From assembly GCA_964646515.1 (NCBI GenBank), contig CAZYES010000006.1, forward strand, positions 1 to 39,331: DNA of 39,331 bases. Reading direction: 5' to 3'. Position 1 is the stretch's first letter, and every line of letters begins with the position of its first letter. This DNA comes from C7867-002 sp964646515 (GTDB taxonomy: Bacteria; Patescibacteriota; Minisyncoccia; Phycocordibacterales; PALSA-1337). A program made the position numbers and the translations under genes. Shown piece after piece: positions 1-6,806 of this stretch. The notes under the pieces were generated by a model. The model made no database searches. It had not been told where the DNA came from and saw only the letters and a list, made by a program, of their open reading frames with translations.

Positions 1-74
1 ATATAACGAGTATTAAGAATAGGGTGGCTAATATCTTTTTGTACATATTACGATATTATAGCTAGTTCTTCTTA

Positions 75-141
75 GATTTTAAACTCCACCACATCTTCCA
101 ATTTTGCAAGCAAAATTGAGAACCCTGAGCGTAGCGAAGGG
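75..141 (-). repeat. duplicated ychF tail with hairpins
   Basis: Just past the ychF stop codon the minus strand holds two hairpin-like blocks and then a second, out-of-frame copy of the gene's last codons. One block (99-118) is a perfect 9-bp stem with an AA loop; the other (123-141) is an imperfect CCCT...AGGG palindrome. The in-frame end reads DVIEFKV-stop, and the copy at about 77-97 would read DVVEFKI-stop. I infer that a palindromic insertion displaced the old terminus or came with a target duplication. Confidence 0.55.
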
Positions 142-1236
142 CTACACCTTAAACTCTATCACATCCCCATCTTTGACCACATACTCTCTTCCCTCGGTCC
201 TCAACAGCCCTTTTTCTCTCGCCATCGCGTAAGAACCGGCCTTAAGCAAGGTTTCCCACCCGATAACTTCTGCTCGTACGAATTTGTCTTTGAAGTCTGT
301 GTGTATGGCCGTGCCAGCTTCTGGCGCGGTCCAACCACTCTTGATCGTCCAAGCGCGCGTCTCATCGGCGCCAGTTGTAAAGTAGGTGATGAGACCCAGT
401 ATGTCATAACCCTTTCGAATAAGATTGTTAACTCCATCATCGTGAGCGCCTAGCCCCTCTCTCATCTCTATTTTGTCAGCCTCATCCAGATCTTTCAGTT
501 CCTGCTCAATACCGGCATCGACGATAACATAACCAGTTTTGGTTGTTTTGAAGAATTCGATTAATCTAGCCCAGCGTCCATCGTTCACCTCGTCCATATT
601 TTTTGCGCCAGCTTTTTTGTTCAACACATAGATGAATGGTTTTGAAGTAATCAAGCACAATTGTTTTAGAAAAAGTAGTTCGAATTCATTTGCAGAGACA
701 GTTGAAGCCAATTCCCCCGCTTCAAGGATTGAAATCAATTTTTCAATCAAACCAGATTCGACGATCGCTTCTTTTTTACCAGCTTTGACTTCTTTACTAA
801 GTGAGTTTTTCCTTTTGGTGACAGTGGTGAGATCAGCCATGATCAATTCAAGGTTGATAACCTCGATATCCTTCAATGGATCAATCTTTCCAGCTACATG
901 AATGATGTTTTCGTCCTCAAATATTCTCACTACTTCGGCAATAGCATTCGTTTCTCTTATATGAGATAAGAATTGATTACCCAAACCCTCGCCTTCCGAA
1001 GCGCCTTTGACCAATCCAGCAATATCTACGAATTCCACTACGGCCGGGGTAGTCTTTGCTGAAGCGGAAAACTCTGAAAGTTTAGTCAGCCGATCATCAG
1101 GCACAGCTACAACGCCGACAGAAGGATCAATAGTGCAAAAAGGATAATTATCCGCTGGGACGGATTTTTTGGTAAGCGCGTTGAAAAGCGTTGATTTACC
1201 AACATTGGGAAGTCCTACAATACCAAGTGAGAGCAT
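142..1236 (-). CDS. ychF: YchF/OLA1-family nucleotide-binding protein
   Basis: Cytosolic P-loop ATPase/GTPase of the Obg-HflX superfamily. The family binds ribosomes and is linked to translation and redox-stress control. At 364 residues it is full length. Visible are the G1 loop GLPNVGKST (8-16), the G3 motif DIAGL (71-75), the following EGEGLGNQFL block typical of YchF, an NKKA segment in place of the G4 NKxD, and the C-terminal TGS domain (around TGADETRAWTIKSG). The ATG at 1236 lies where transcription should begin from a TGCTAGTAT box at 1243-1251, so the mRNA is probably leaderless. The C-terminus ends at a palindromic insertion. Confidence 0.96.
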   Translation of the reverse strand: MLSLGIVGLPNVGKSTLFNALTKKSVPADNYPFCTIDPSVGVVAVPDDRLTKLSEFSASAKTTPAVVEFVDIAGLVKGASEGEGLGNQFLSHIRETNAIAEVVRIFEDENIIHVAGKIDPLKDIEVINLELIMADLTTVTKRKNSLSKEVKAGKKEAIVESGLIEKLISILEAGELASTVSANEFELLFLKQLCLITSKPFIYVLNKKAGAKNMDEVNDGRWARLIEFFKTTKTGYVIVDAGIEQELKDLDEADKIEMREGLGAHDDGVNNLIRKGYDILGLITYFTTGADETRAWTIKSGWTAPEAGTAIHTDFKDKFVRAEVIGWETLLKAGSYAMAREKGLLRTEGREYVVKDGDVIEFKV

Positions 1237-1242
1237 TTTGGA

Positions 1243-1251
1243 ATACTAGCA
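1243..1251 (-). promoter_or_regulatory. extended -10 promoter of ychF
   Basis: The minus strand reads TGCTAGTAT, an extended -10 (TGn plus TAGTAT). The ATG of ychF begins exactly 7 nt after the hexamer, which predicts a leaderless transcript. Confidence 0.5.
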
Positions 1252-1282
1252 GATATTACTGAATAATGTCGATACTTCCGTC

Positions 1283-2716
1283 TTAGATCTCTCTCGTTCC
1301 TCTCTCATAAATTTCTAGTGCCAACCTATCCCAATTTTCGATAATCGGTGTAATATATTTCCACGATGCCATGATCTCATCTGTTGAAGCGAACAGGGTT
1401 TGGTCACCAATGAAAGTGTCTCGGATCAGTCTTTCATAATCGTCTGGCAAGTCGGAGAACGAAGGCACATCGGCATATTTGAATTTTAGAGTCTTCGGTT
1501 CGGTTTTCATACCGTGGCCGGGAGTTTTGACATAAAATTTAATTTTAATTCCCTCATCTGGTTGGATTCGAAATGTCAAAATATTTTGTTCATCGCTATT
1601 ATTTGTTGTCTTAAGTCTTCTCCCGAGGATCTTTTTGAAATAAACGTCTATTTCCGTTTTTGTCTCATATAATGCCTTACCGCTTTCCAGATAAAAAGGC
1701 ACACCTCTCCACTTGGATAACCCGACGAATGTCTTTAGACGAAAATAAGTTTCTGTTTTTGAGGTTGGCGACACGCCGGGTTCGGAAGTATAACCTACAT
1801 ACTGGCCTTTGATTATCATGTTTTTCAACTGCTGAATCGGGATCTTCTTTAGAGACGACATGATGCGCGTGCGCTCCTTACGTATGTTATCGGCAGAAAA
1901 TGACTTTGGCGCGTCTATAGCAATTACCGAAAGCATTTGTAGCATATGGTTTTGTCCCACGTCCCGAAGTGCGCCAATGGGATCGTAATACGCGCCTCTC
2001 GTATCTACGCCGTTTTTCTCATAAAGTTTAATATGTATTTTGTCTATATATTTTTTATTCCATATTGGTTCAAATATTGAATTGGCAAAACGAAAAGCGA
2101 TAATATTCTGCAGGGCTTCTTTTGCCAAATAATGATCAATGCGGAAAATCTGTTTTTCCTCAAATAGTTTGCCCAATAAGCGATCGAGAGAGCGAGCCAT
2201 ATTTAGGTCATGGCCAAATGGTTTCTCGATCAAGATACGTGTCCACCCCGTATTGTCATCACAGGGTATCGTCAATTTTGAAGAGGCGAGATTGGTCAGT
2301 ATACCCTCATATAAGTTTGGTGGTACCGATAGATGGAAAATCTTGTTGGAGCATTGTCCAAAGCGATCATCTATAGCATTTAATCTTTTTGCCAAATGAA
2401 TATACGAACTAGGTATATCAAAAAAGCCTTGTTCATAAACCATATGATCCATAAAATGTTTAACGTCTTCTTCCTTGAATTGTCCCAGACGAATATTGAG
2501 TCCATTTCTTATATACTCTCTAAATTCTTCCCTACTCAACGCTCTGCGTGAAAATCCCACGATGGCGAATTTTTGCGGTAACAGTCTTTTTGAATACAAA
2601 GAAAGCAAGGCTGGTAACAGTTTCCTTTTGGCCAGATCACCGGTAATCCCAAAGATTACGAATACTGTGGGATAGTCGGGAATATCTTCCTTGATTGTTT
2701 TCTGGTTTTGATTCAT
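1283..2716 (-). CDS. zwf: glucose-6-phosphate 1-dehydrogenase
   Basis: Oxidises glucose-6-phosphate to 6-phosphogluconolactone with NAD(P)+, the entry step of the oxidative pentose-phosphate pathway. Full length at 477 residues. The coenzyme fold shows FGITGDLAKRKLLPAL (22-37). EKPFG is at 164-168. The substrate-binding signature RIDHYLAKE (192-200) has Ala where Gly is usual. RDVGQNHMLQ, which carries the catalytic-region His, follows. The next two pathway enzymes (pgl, gnd) lie together about 33 kb away rather than beside zwf. A TGTAAACT box puts the predicted transcription start at the ATG. Confidence 0.96.
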   Translation of the reverse strand: MNQNQKTIKEDIPDYPTVFVIFGITGDLAKRKLLPALLSLYSKRLLPQKFAIVGFSRRALSREEFREYIRNGLNIRLGQFKEEDVKHFMDHMVYEQGFFDIPSSYIHLAKRLNAIDDRFGQCSNKIFHLSVPPNLYEGILTNLASSKLTIPCDDNTGWTRILIEKPFGHDLNMARSLDRLLGKLFEEKQIFRIDHYLAKEALQNIIAFRFANSIFEPIWNKKYIDKIHIKLYEKNGVDTRGAYYDPIGALRDVGQNHMLQMLSVIAIDAPKSFSADNIRKERTRIMSSLKKIPIQQLKNMIIKGQYVGYTSEPGVSPTSKTETYFRLKTFVGLSKWRGVPFYLESGKALYETKTEIDVYFKKILGRRLKTTNNSDEQNILTFRIQPDEGIKIKFYVKTPGHGMKTEPKTLKFKYADVPSFSDLPDDYERLIRDTFIGDQTLFASTDEIMASWKYITPIIENWDRLALEIYERGTREI

Positions 2717-2722
2717 AGCATT

Positions 2723-2751
2723 AGTTTACAGTGCAAAATGCAAAGCACAAA
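2723..2751 (-). promoter_or_regulatory. promoter of zwf
   Basis: Minus strand: TTTGTG (2746-2751), a 17-nt spacer, then TAAACT (2723-2728) preceded by TG. The start codon lies 7 nt after the -10 box, so the transcript is predicted to be leaderless. Confidence 0.45.
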
Positions 2752-2790
2752 GTTTCATTTATGCAGACGATAGTTTGCTCCGGGCTTTCT

Positions 2791-2982
2791 CTAGAATTTC
2801 TCTCCCCATTCTACCCATTTTGGATATAGATTTCCGGCGACAAAAACACATGGCAAGATGACAATGGCGCAAAGCACCCAAAGCGAAAATCTGAATATTA
2901 CGGGTATGTATTTGATAAAAGAAGAGAACATCTCTTTCCAAACACCCCATAATTCCTTGAGTATATCTCCAAAAGTTTCCAT
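2791..2982 (-). CDS. small single-pass membrane protein, unknown
   Basis: A 63-residue protein with one clear hydrophobic segment (about residues 28-50, FSLWVLCAIVILPCVFVAGN) between an aromatic amphipathic N-terminus and a short charged tail. It fills the gap between zwf and the exchanger gene and is on the same strand as both. I do not recognise the family. Another frame over the same DNA encodes a less membrane-like peptide, so this frame is preferred. No good ribosome-binding site is visible. Confidence 0.5.
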   Translation of the reverse strand: METFGDILKELWGVWKEMFSSFIKYIPVIFRFSLWVLCAIVILPCVFVAGNLYPKWVEWGEKF

Positions 2983-3019
2983 TAGCGATATGCTAGCTTA
3001 AAGGTTGATTTTAAGCAAT

Positions 3020-3952
3020 TTACCACACGTTTGTTGCAAATTCTATCAGGACAAAAGCCAACCAAAAGACGAACAATTGCCAAGCTTCTTTTTTTGTTAG
3101 TGTTCGCCCCGAACGCATGAAGCTAAACAAGATGAATGAAGCCATGATCATAAATACACCTGTGACATATATTATTTTTACAGAAAAATGGAACGGGGAC
3201 ACCAAGGCAAGAATCCCGACAACAATAGTGGCGTCGGCGAAAACTGTCCCCAGAATGTCTCCGACGGCCAGAGAATCGTCCTGTTTTTTCACCGATTCTA
3301 GCGAAAAGAGAAATTCTGGCATAGTTGTACCGAGTCCGACTACGAGCATGCCGATCAAGATGGGACTGATTCCTATGTAGTTGGCCAAAGAAGTTGCCGA
3401 CATTACGACAAAATATGAACTAACGAGTATTATGGCCATGCTGAAAAGTAGCATTAGAGAATTCTTGACCTTATTTCCCCCTTTGTTTTTGGATGTCAAA
3501 CTGCTAACGCCATTTTTGAGGGCAAGGTAATAGAAGATACTACCAGTAAAAATGAGGGCGATTCCTTCTAGTCTGGAGAAATGGCCATTCAAGCCTAAAA
3601 TTAGAGGTAAAAACAAAATAAATGGATAGACAGCATTATTTTTTATAATCTTGCTTTCAACTTTGATACCACGGCCAGCAAAAAATACTATAGCAGCAAA
3701 AACCAAAGTCAGATCGGTAATATTGGAACCAAGTAGTGTGCCGAGGCCAAAAGATGGCATGCCCTTGATGGCGGCATTGATGGAAATAAATGTTTCCGGC
3801 AGGATGGAAATAATAGCAATTATTATAAAGCCTACGGCATATTTTGATATTTTGAAACTTTCTGCTAAACGAGTAGCATACTTTGTTGCTAATGTCGCGC
3901 CTTTAATAATCAGAAGTAGTGCCGCTATGAAGATGAATGCATCGTCGAGCAT
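3020..3952 (-). CDS. CaCA-family sodium/calcium exchanger
   Basis: Integral membrane cation antiporter of the CaCA superfamily (YrbG-like), exchanging Ca2+ for Na+ or H+. The 310 residues form about ten hydrophobic segments. The two inverted alpha repeats are visible: the first holds SILPETFIS and, further on, LGSNITDL; the second holds GTTMPEFLFS and DILGTVFADA. The acidic residue after Pro in each repeat (PE) is the ion-binding signature. Length is usual for the bacterial family. The substrate ion cannot be decided from sequence alone. Confidence 0.9.
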   Translation of the reverse strand: MLDDAFIFIAALLLIIKGATLATKYATRLAESFKISKYAVGFIIIAIISILPETFISINAAIKGMPSFGLGTLLGSNITDLTLVFAAIVFFAGRGIKVESKIIKNNAVYPFILFLPLILGLNGHFSRLEGIALIFTGSIFYYLALKNGVSSLTSKNKGGNKVKNSLMLLFSMAIILVSSYFVVMSATSLANYIGISPILIGMLVVGLGTTMPEFLFSLESVKKQDDSLAVGDILGTVFADATIVVGILALVSPFHFSVKIIYVTGVFMIMASFILFSFMRSGRTLTKKEAWQLFVFWLAFVLIEFATNVW

Positions 3953-4022
3953 ATGTTTTTTTAGATAAAGTTATGCGTTACAAAATGATTCTACATTATA
4001 GACTGACAAAAACAAAATTTTT

Positions 4023-4188
4023 GTGGTGTTTGTTGGAAAAAGTCAGAACTCATTTTGAGCAAAATCCCGAATGATCGGCTCGCTTCGCTCGCCGGACGCT
4101 CGGGCGGGCAAAAAGGAAGGGGGTTGGGGGGAAGGAATTTTTGCCCGCCCTCGCTTTCGCCGCTTCTTTTTTCGCCGCAATTTTTCGT
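4023..4188 (+). repeat. element left end (arm A)
   Basis: 166 bp, identical by eye to the reverse complement of 6371-6536. It starts at the GTGG core. Inside, 4102-4114 and 4138-4150 form a perfect 13-bp stem (GGGCGGGCAAAAA) around a 23-nt purine/G-tract loop. The match ends where the two copies carry different small hairpins (4189-4203 here, 6354-6370 there). If the element were circular, the recombinase frame would run into this arm and stop after ...FEQNPE. Confidence 0.9.
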
Positions 4189-4246
4189 GCCAACGAAGTT
4201 GGCGCGCCGCTTTTTCTCTTTTAATCTATCAGAAAAACACGAAAAA

Positions 4247-5218
4247 CTAAAGTCGGATTTCTTTTTCTAACCAGTCAATTTTTTCATGTTTCCTTTTCCA
4301 AAAAATATCTTCCCAAATGTAGTGAACCGCGAGCATTGAATAATCGCCATATTGTTTTTTAATGTCGTCTCGGATTTTGTTTGTCGGGACAAGCGGTTTT
4401 TTGTAAAAAAGTTGGGAATATATTTTTTGTTGCCACGGGGCAATATGGTCAAAAGTATTGTATTGGTGGCAAACTTCAAAAAGCAAAATGCGAGCGGTTT
4501 CCGGTCCAACTCCATACAATTTCGTTAATTCTTTTTTAGCATCCTCTTGATCAAGTTCTCTTAATTTAAGCTCGTCAATTTTGCCTTCGGCAAAATTTTG
4601 CGATAAACGCTTTATGAATTTTGCTCTATATCCAATTTTCAAATCTCGTAGTTCTTGTTCGGATACATTGTTAAGTTTTTCCGGCAACCAAATCGCAAAA
4701 ATTTCTTTGCCGTCAAATTTAAGTTTTGTTCCGTAGTTATTAAGCAAGGCGTCCGTCATTTGCACAGTTCGTCGAACAGTCGCGTTTTGAAGAAGCACAG
4801 CGATTATGAGAAGTTCATACAAATTATGCGCGCTTGAGTTGCGCATACCCAACCATTTTTTGAAAATTGGATAAAAGCGTTTATCGCTTTTGGCGAGCTT
4901 GTTAAATTTTTTCAAATCAGCGTTCAGATCAAACCGCCAAATAATTTCTTCCTTGATTTTTCCAAGTTCGCTTTCGGAAATGTTTGTGTCATAGAAAATT
5001 GAAACTTTGATTTTTGGCTTTTGTGTTGCACCTTTGTTTTCAATTTTCAAGCCAAAAAGTCGCTTGCCAATTCTAATTGCTTGCCAATATTTTCCAGCTT
5101 CCCAATCAGTCAATTTATCGGGATAATGCGAGGGTTTATGAAAAGTCCCGTCAAAATGAAATGGCGAGCTTGGAAATACAAAAAATTCCTTTTTGTTTTT
5201 CAAAACTAATGACTTCAT
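4247..5218 (-). CDS. HhH-GPD DNA glycosylase (AlkA-like)
   Basis: Probably a base-excision-repair glycosylase that removes damaged bases (alkylated or oxidised). The 323 residues show an N-terminal AlkA/OGG-like domain and a helix-hairpin-helix LYGVGPETA (234-242). Asp257 in NTFDHIAPW is the candidate catalytic residue at the expected distance after the hairpin. Residues around FAEGKI (209-214) are encoded by a perfect hairpin (4577-4597), apparently an in-frame palindromic insertion. It is the last gene of the element's cargo operon, 8 bp after the VOC gene, and the start ATG has no clear ribosome-binding site (coupled translation likely). Substrate specificity is not evident. Confidence 0.8.
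   Translation of the reverse strand: MKSLVLKNKKEFFVFPSSPFHFDGTFHKPSHYPDKLTDWEAGKYWQAIRIGKRLFGLKIENKGATQKPKIKVSIFYDTNISESELGKIKEEIIWRFDLNADLKKFNKLAKSDKRFYPIFKKWLGMRNSSAHNLYELLIIAVLLQNATVRRTVQMTDALLNNYGTKLKFDGKEIFAIWLPEKLNNVSEQELRDLKIGYRAKFIKRLSQNFAEGKIDELKLRELDQEDAKKELTKLYGVGPETARILLFEVCHQYNTFDHIAPWQQKIYSQLFYKKPLVPTNKIRDDIKKQYGDYSMLAVHYIWEDIFWKRKHEKIDWLEKEIRL
4577..4597. repeat. small palindrome inside the glycosylase gene
   Basis: A 9-bp perfect stem (AATTTTGCC/GGCAAAATT) with a TTC triloop, in frame in the glycosylase gene, where it encodes NFAEGKI. It is of the same kind as the other triloop hairpins of the element. Confidence 0.55.
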
Positions 5219-5226
5219 ATTCTAAT

Positions 5227-5595
5227 TTATTTTACCGAAACTTCCCAAATGTTTCCGTCTGGATCGTTGAAATAAGCAACAGTTTGACCCCACGGCGTGG
5301 TTTTTGGTCCTTCAAAAATCTCAATACCTTTTGTTTTTAGATCGTCGCAAGTCTTTTTGACATCATCAACTTGGAAAGCCAAAATCACTCCGCCGCCATT
5401 TCCCATAAATTTTTTAGGGAACATAGCCGTTGCCGCTTCTTTCTCAAAGATAGCCAAAGAAGTGCCTTCAAGCTTGAAATCGGCAAATTTGCCTTCAGTT
5501 GAATTTACCTCTAACCCTAAAATGTCTCGGTAAAAGGCAAGTGATTTTTCGAAGTCATTTACCAACAAACAGTTTGCAAATAATTTTTTAAGCAT
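5227..5595 (-). CDS. VOC-superfamily (glyoxalase/bleomycin resistance-like) protein
   Basis: A 122-residue vicinal-oxygen-chelate fold protein. It shows the opening pattern LVNDFEKSLAFYRDILGLE and the C-terminal FNDPDGNIWEV, whose Glu is the usual metal ligand. Members include glyoxalase I, bleomycin/fosfomycin resistance proteins and many of unknown substrate; the substrate cannot be named here. The start is set by a strong GGAGGTGA ribosome-binding site a few nt before the ATG at 5595, which also avoids overlap with the preceding gene; an upstream start would add 11 residues. Third gene of the cargo operon. Confidence 0.85.
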   Translation of the reverse strand: MLKKLFANCLLVNDFEKSLAFYRDILGLEVNSTEGKFADFKLEGTSLAIFEKEAATAMFPKKFMGNGGGVILAFQVDDVKKTCDDLKTKGIEIFEGPKTTPWGQTVAYFNDPDGNIWEVSVK

Positions 5596-5615
5596 ATTTT
5601 TATCACCTCCAATTA

Positions 5616-6014
5616 TTATCTTTCCCACTCCTCGACCTCGGGGTGGAAATCCACTTGATATTCCGGTATGCCAAGCGAAATGCCGTAGCGTTTCGCTTCG
5701 TCATATTGCTCTTTGCTTTTTCGGTCTATATAGAAAATTTTATCACGAAAAATTATGTAATGATGAGCATTGTTTTTATAATCCGCATACCAAGAACTAT
5801 TATGCGAGTAATCAAGGGATTTACTTATTTCTTCGGCTACGCTTTGCGCTTCATTTTCAGGAATTTCAACAGCGTGTAAAGTCCACTGCGAAAGCCACGG
5901 CGTTTTGTGTTCGTCAGTTATGGGTTCAACTTTTGTAGAAATAATTTTTACTTTTTTGAGAACATCTTTATTTGTTAAAGATTCCTCAATAATAGTGCCA
6001 TTGTAATTATTCAT
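5616..6014 (-). CDS. conserved protein of unknown function
   Basis: A 132-residue soluble protein with an acidic C-terminus. I do not recognise a characterised family. It has conserved-looking blocks (TPWLSQWTLHAVEIP, HHYIIFRDKIFYIDR, YGISLGIPEYQVDFHP) rich in aromatic and His residues, and no signal peptide or membrane segment. Its ATG overlaps the stop of the HTH gene (ATGA at 6011-6014), so the two are translationally coupled. That pairing, small HTH regulator first, resembles regulator-effector or antitoxin-toxin modules, but nothing in the sequence shows toxicity. Confidence 0.75.
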   Translation of the reverse strand: MNNYNGTIIEESLTNKDVLKKVKIISTKVEPITDEHKTPWLSQWTLHAVEIPENEAQSVAEEISKSLDYSHNSSWYADYKNNAHHYIIFRDKIFYIDRKSKEQYDEAKRYGISLGIPEYQVDFHPEVEEWER

Positions 6015-6214
6015 AGTAATTCTTTCGGCTCAACGCCGATGGCTTTCGCCATTTTGTTAATAGTTAATAATGACGGGTTGCGTTTTCCGCGCTCAAGTCC
6101 GCTAATATAACTCCGGTGAACGCCTAATTTCTCGGCAATGTCGCCTTGCGACTTTTTCTTTTTTAAGCGGGCTTCGCGGAGACGCTTCCCAAAATTTGTA
6201 ATCTCATTTTTCAT
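6011..6214 (-). CDS. XRE-family helix-turn-helix regulator
   Basis: A 67-residue protein that is almost entirely a Cro/C1-type HTH domain: FGKRLREARLKKKKSQGDIA, then KLGVHRSYISGLERGKRNPS and a helix ending AIGVEPKELL. Probably a DNA-binding repressor of its own operon. ATG at 6214 is chosen; an in-frame TTG at 6244 would add ten residues unlike the fold. First gene of the cargo operon. Upstream, TATAAC (6247-6252) and TATAAT (6273-6278) on the minus strand are possible -10 boxes, but neither has a good -35 hexamer. Confidence 0.85.
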   Translation of the reverse strand: MKNEITNFGKRLREARLKKKKSQGDIAEKLGVHRSYISGLERGKRNPSLLTINKMAKAIGVEPKELL

Positions 6215-6370
6215 AATTTTATCCACTTGCATTGATTGTATCAAATGTTATATGATTGGTCTATGGAGAGCAATTATATAACAGGTAAAGGGAGTAAAAT
6301 TGTTGTGTGCGCATGGGAGGGCGGGGCAAACACAACCTCCTTTCTGGCGGCGCATTTCGCAAAGCGAAAT

Positions 6371-6536
6371 ACGAAAAATTGCGGCGAAAAAAGAAGCGGC
6401 GAAAGCGAGGGCGGGCAAAAATTCCTTCCCCCCAACCCCCTTCCTTTTTGCCCGCCCGAGCGTCCGGCGAGCGAAGCGAGCCGATCATTCGGGATTTTGC
6501 TCAAAATGAGTTCTGACTTTTTCCAACAAACACCAC
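6371..6536 (-). repeat. internal inverted copy of arm A
   Basis: The exact reverse complement of 4023-4188 over all 166 bp. It ends at CCAC (6533-6536), where it is fused to the internal copy of the right end. Immediately outside the repeat (6354-6370) lies a 7-bp hairpin with an AAA loop that is absent from the other copy. Confidence 0.9.
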
Positions 6537-6665
6537 CAAAGTTTATTTACAGCGGAATTTGCCTCGCTCGGGGCTTCGCCCCTCGCTTCGGCAGGCATTT
6601 CGGCAAGATAATTCCACGGATTTTTGAAATCAATCGCCAATTTTCCCGCCGCAAGGCGGCGGTTC
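6533..6665 (-). repeat. internal inverted copy of arm B
   Basis: The exact reverse complement of 8183-8315 over all 133 bp, sharing CCAC (6533-6536) with the internal arm A. Read on the minus strand, the junction joins the recombinase 3' end to the element's left end, as in an excised circle. Confidence 0.9.
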
Positions 6666-6736
6666 ACAAATTTAAGAATTTGTATTGCGGCAAAGCCGCA
6701 ATGAGCCGATGGTTTTCTTCCGCCTTCGGCGGAATA
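6666..6736. repeat. cluster of three small palindromes
   Basis: Three hairpins in 70 bp: ACAAATT-TAAG-AATTTGT, ATTGCGGC-AAA-GCCGCAAT and TTCCGCC-TTC-GGCGGAA. The first two interrupt a sequence that is continuous in the intact recombinase (between 8182 and 8183), so they are insertions in this copy. Confidence 0.65.
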
Positions 6737-6806
6737 CAAAATGAGATTTTAATAAATTGTCGGTGTAAAGCGTTGCCTTTTTATAAAATTAAAAACTTCT
6801 AAAACT

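Larger units (their letters stand above)
6533..6770 (-). pseudogene. antisense recombinase 3' remnant
   Basis: A decayed second copy of the recombinase gene, opposite in strand to the intact one. In colinear order on the minus strand it keeps a 15-nt match to the YYTDNL codons (6753-6767 to 7194-7208), a 15-nt match (6736-6750 to 8122-8136), a 14-nt match (6703-6716 to 8169-8182) and then the 133-bp arm B. Between them sit small hairpins at 6666-6683 (TAAG loop), 6684-6702 (AAA loop) and about 6718-6734 (TTC loop), and most of the gene is deleted. It reads through the core into LLEKVRTHFEQNPE. Confidence 0.65.

Noticed and set aside
4055..4270. Open frame starting MSKIPNDRLASLAGR
   Set aside because: It lies almost wholly in inverted-repeat arm A and recurs in the second copy (6274-6504). 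No ribosome-binding site, and the product is only the translation of hairpins and G-runs.
4023..6536. Classical transposon bounded by the 166-bp inverted repeats
   Set aside because: No transposase or target-site duplication is seen, and the outer boundary coincides with the tRNA/recombinase core, so a site-specific element explains it better.
6236..6802. 188-codon open frame upstream of the recombinase
   Set aside because: It runs across both internal repeat arms and the palindrome cluster; its length follows from repeat composition, not from a protein family.
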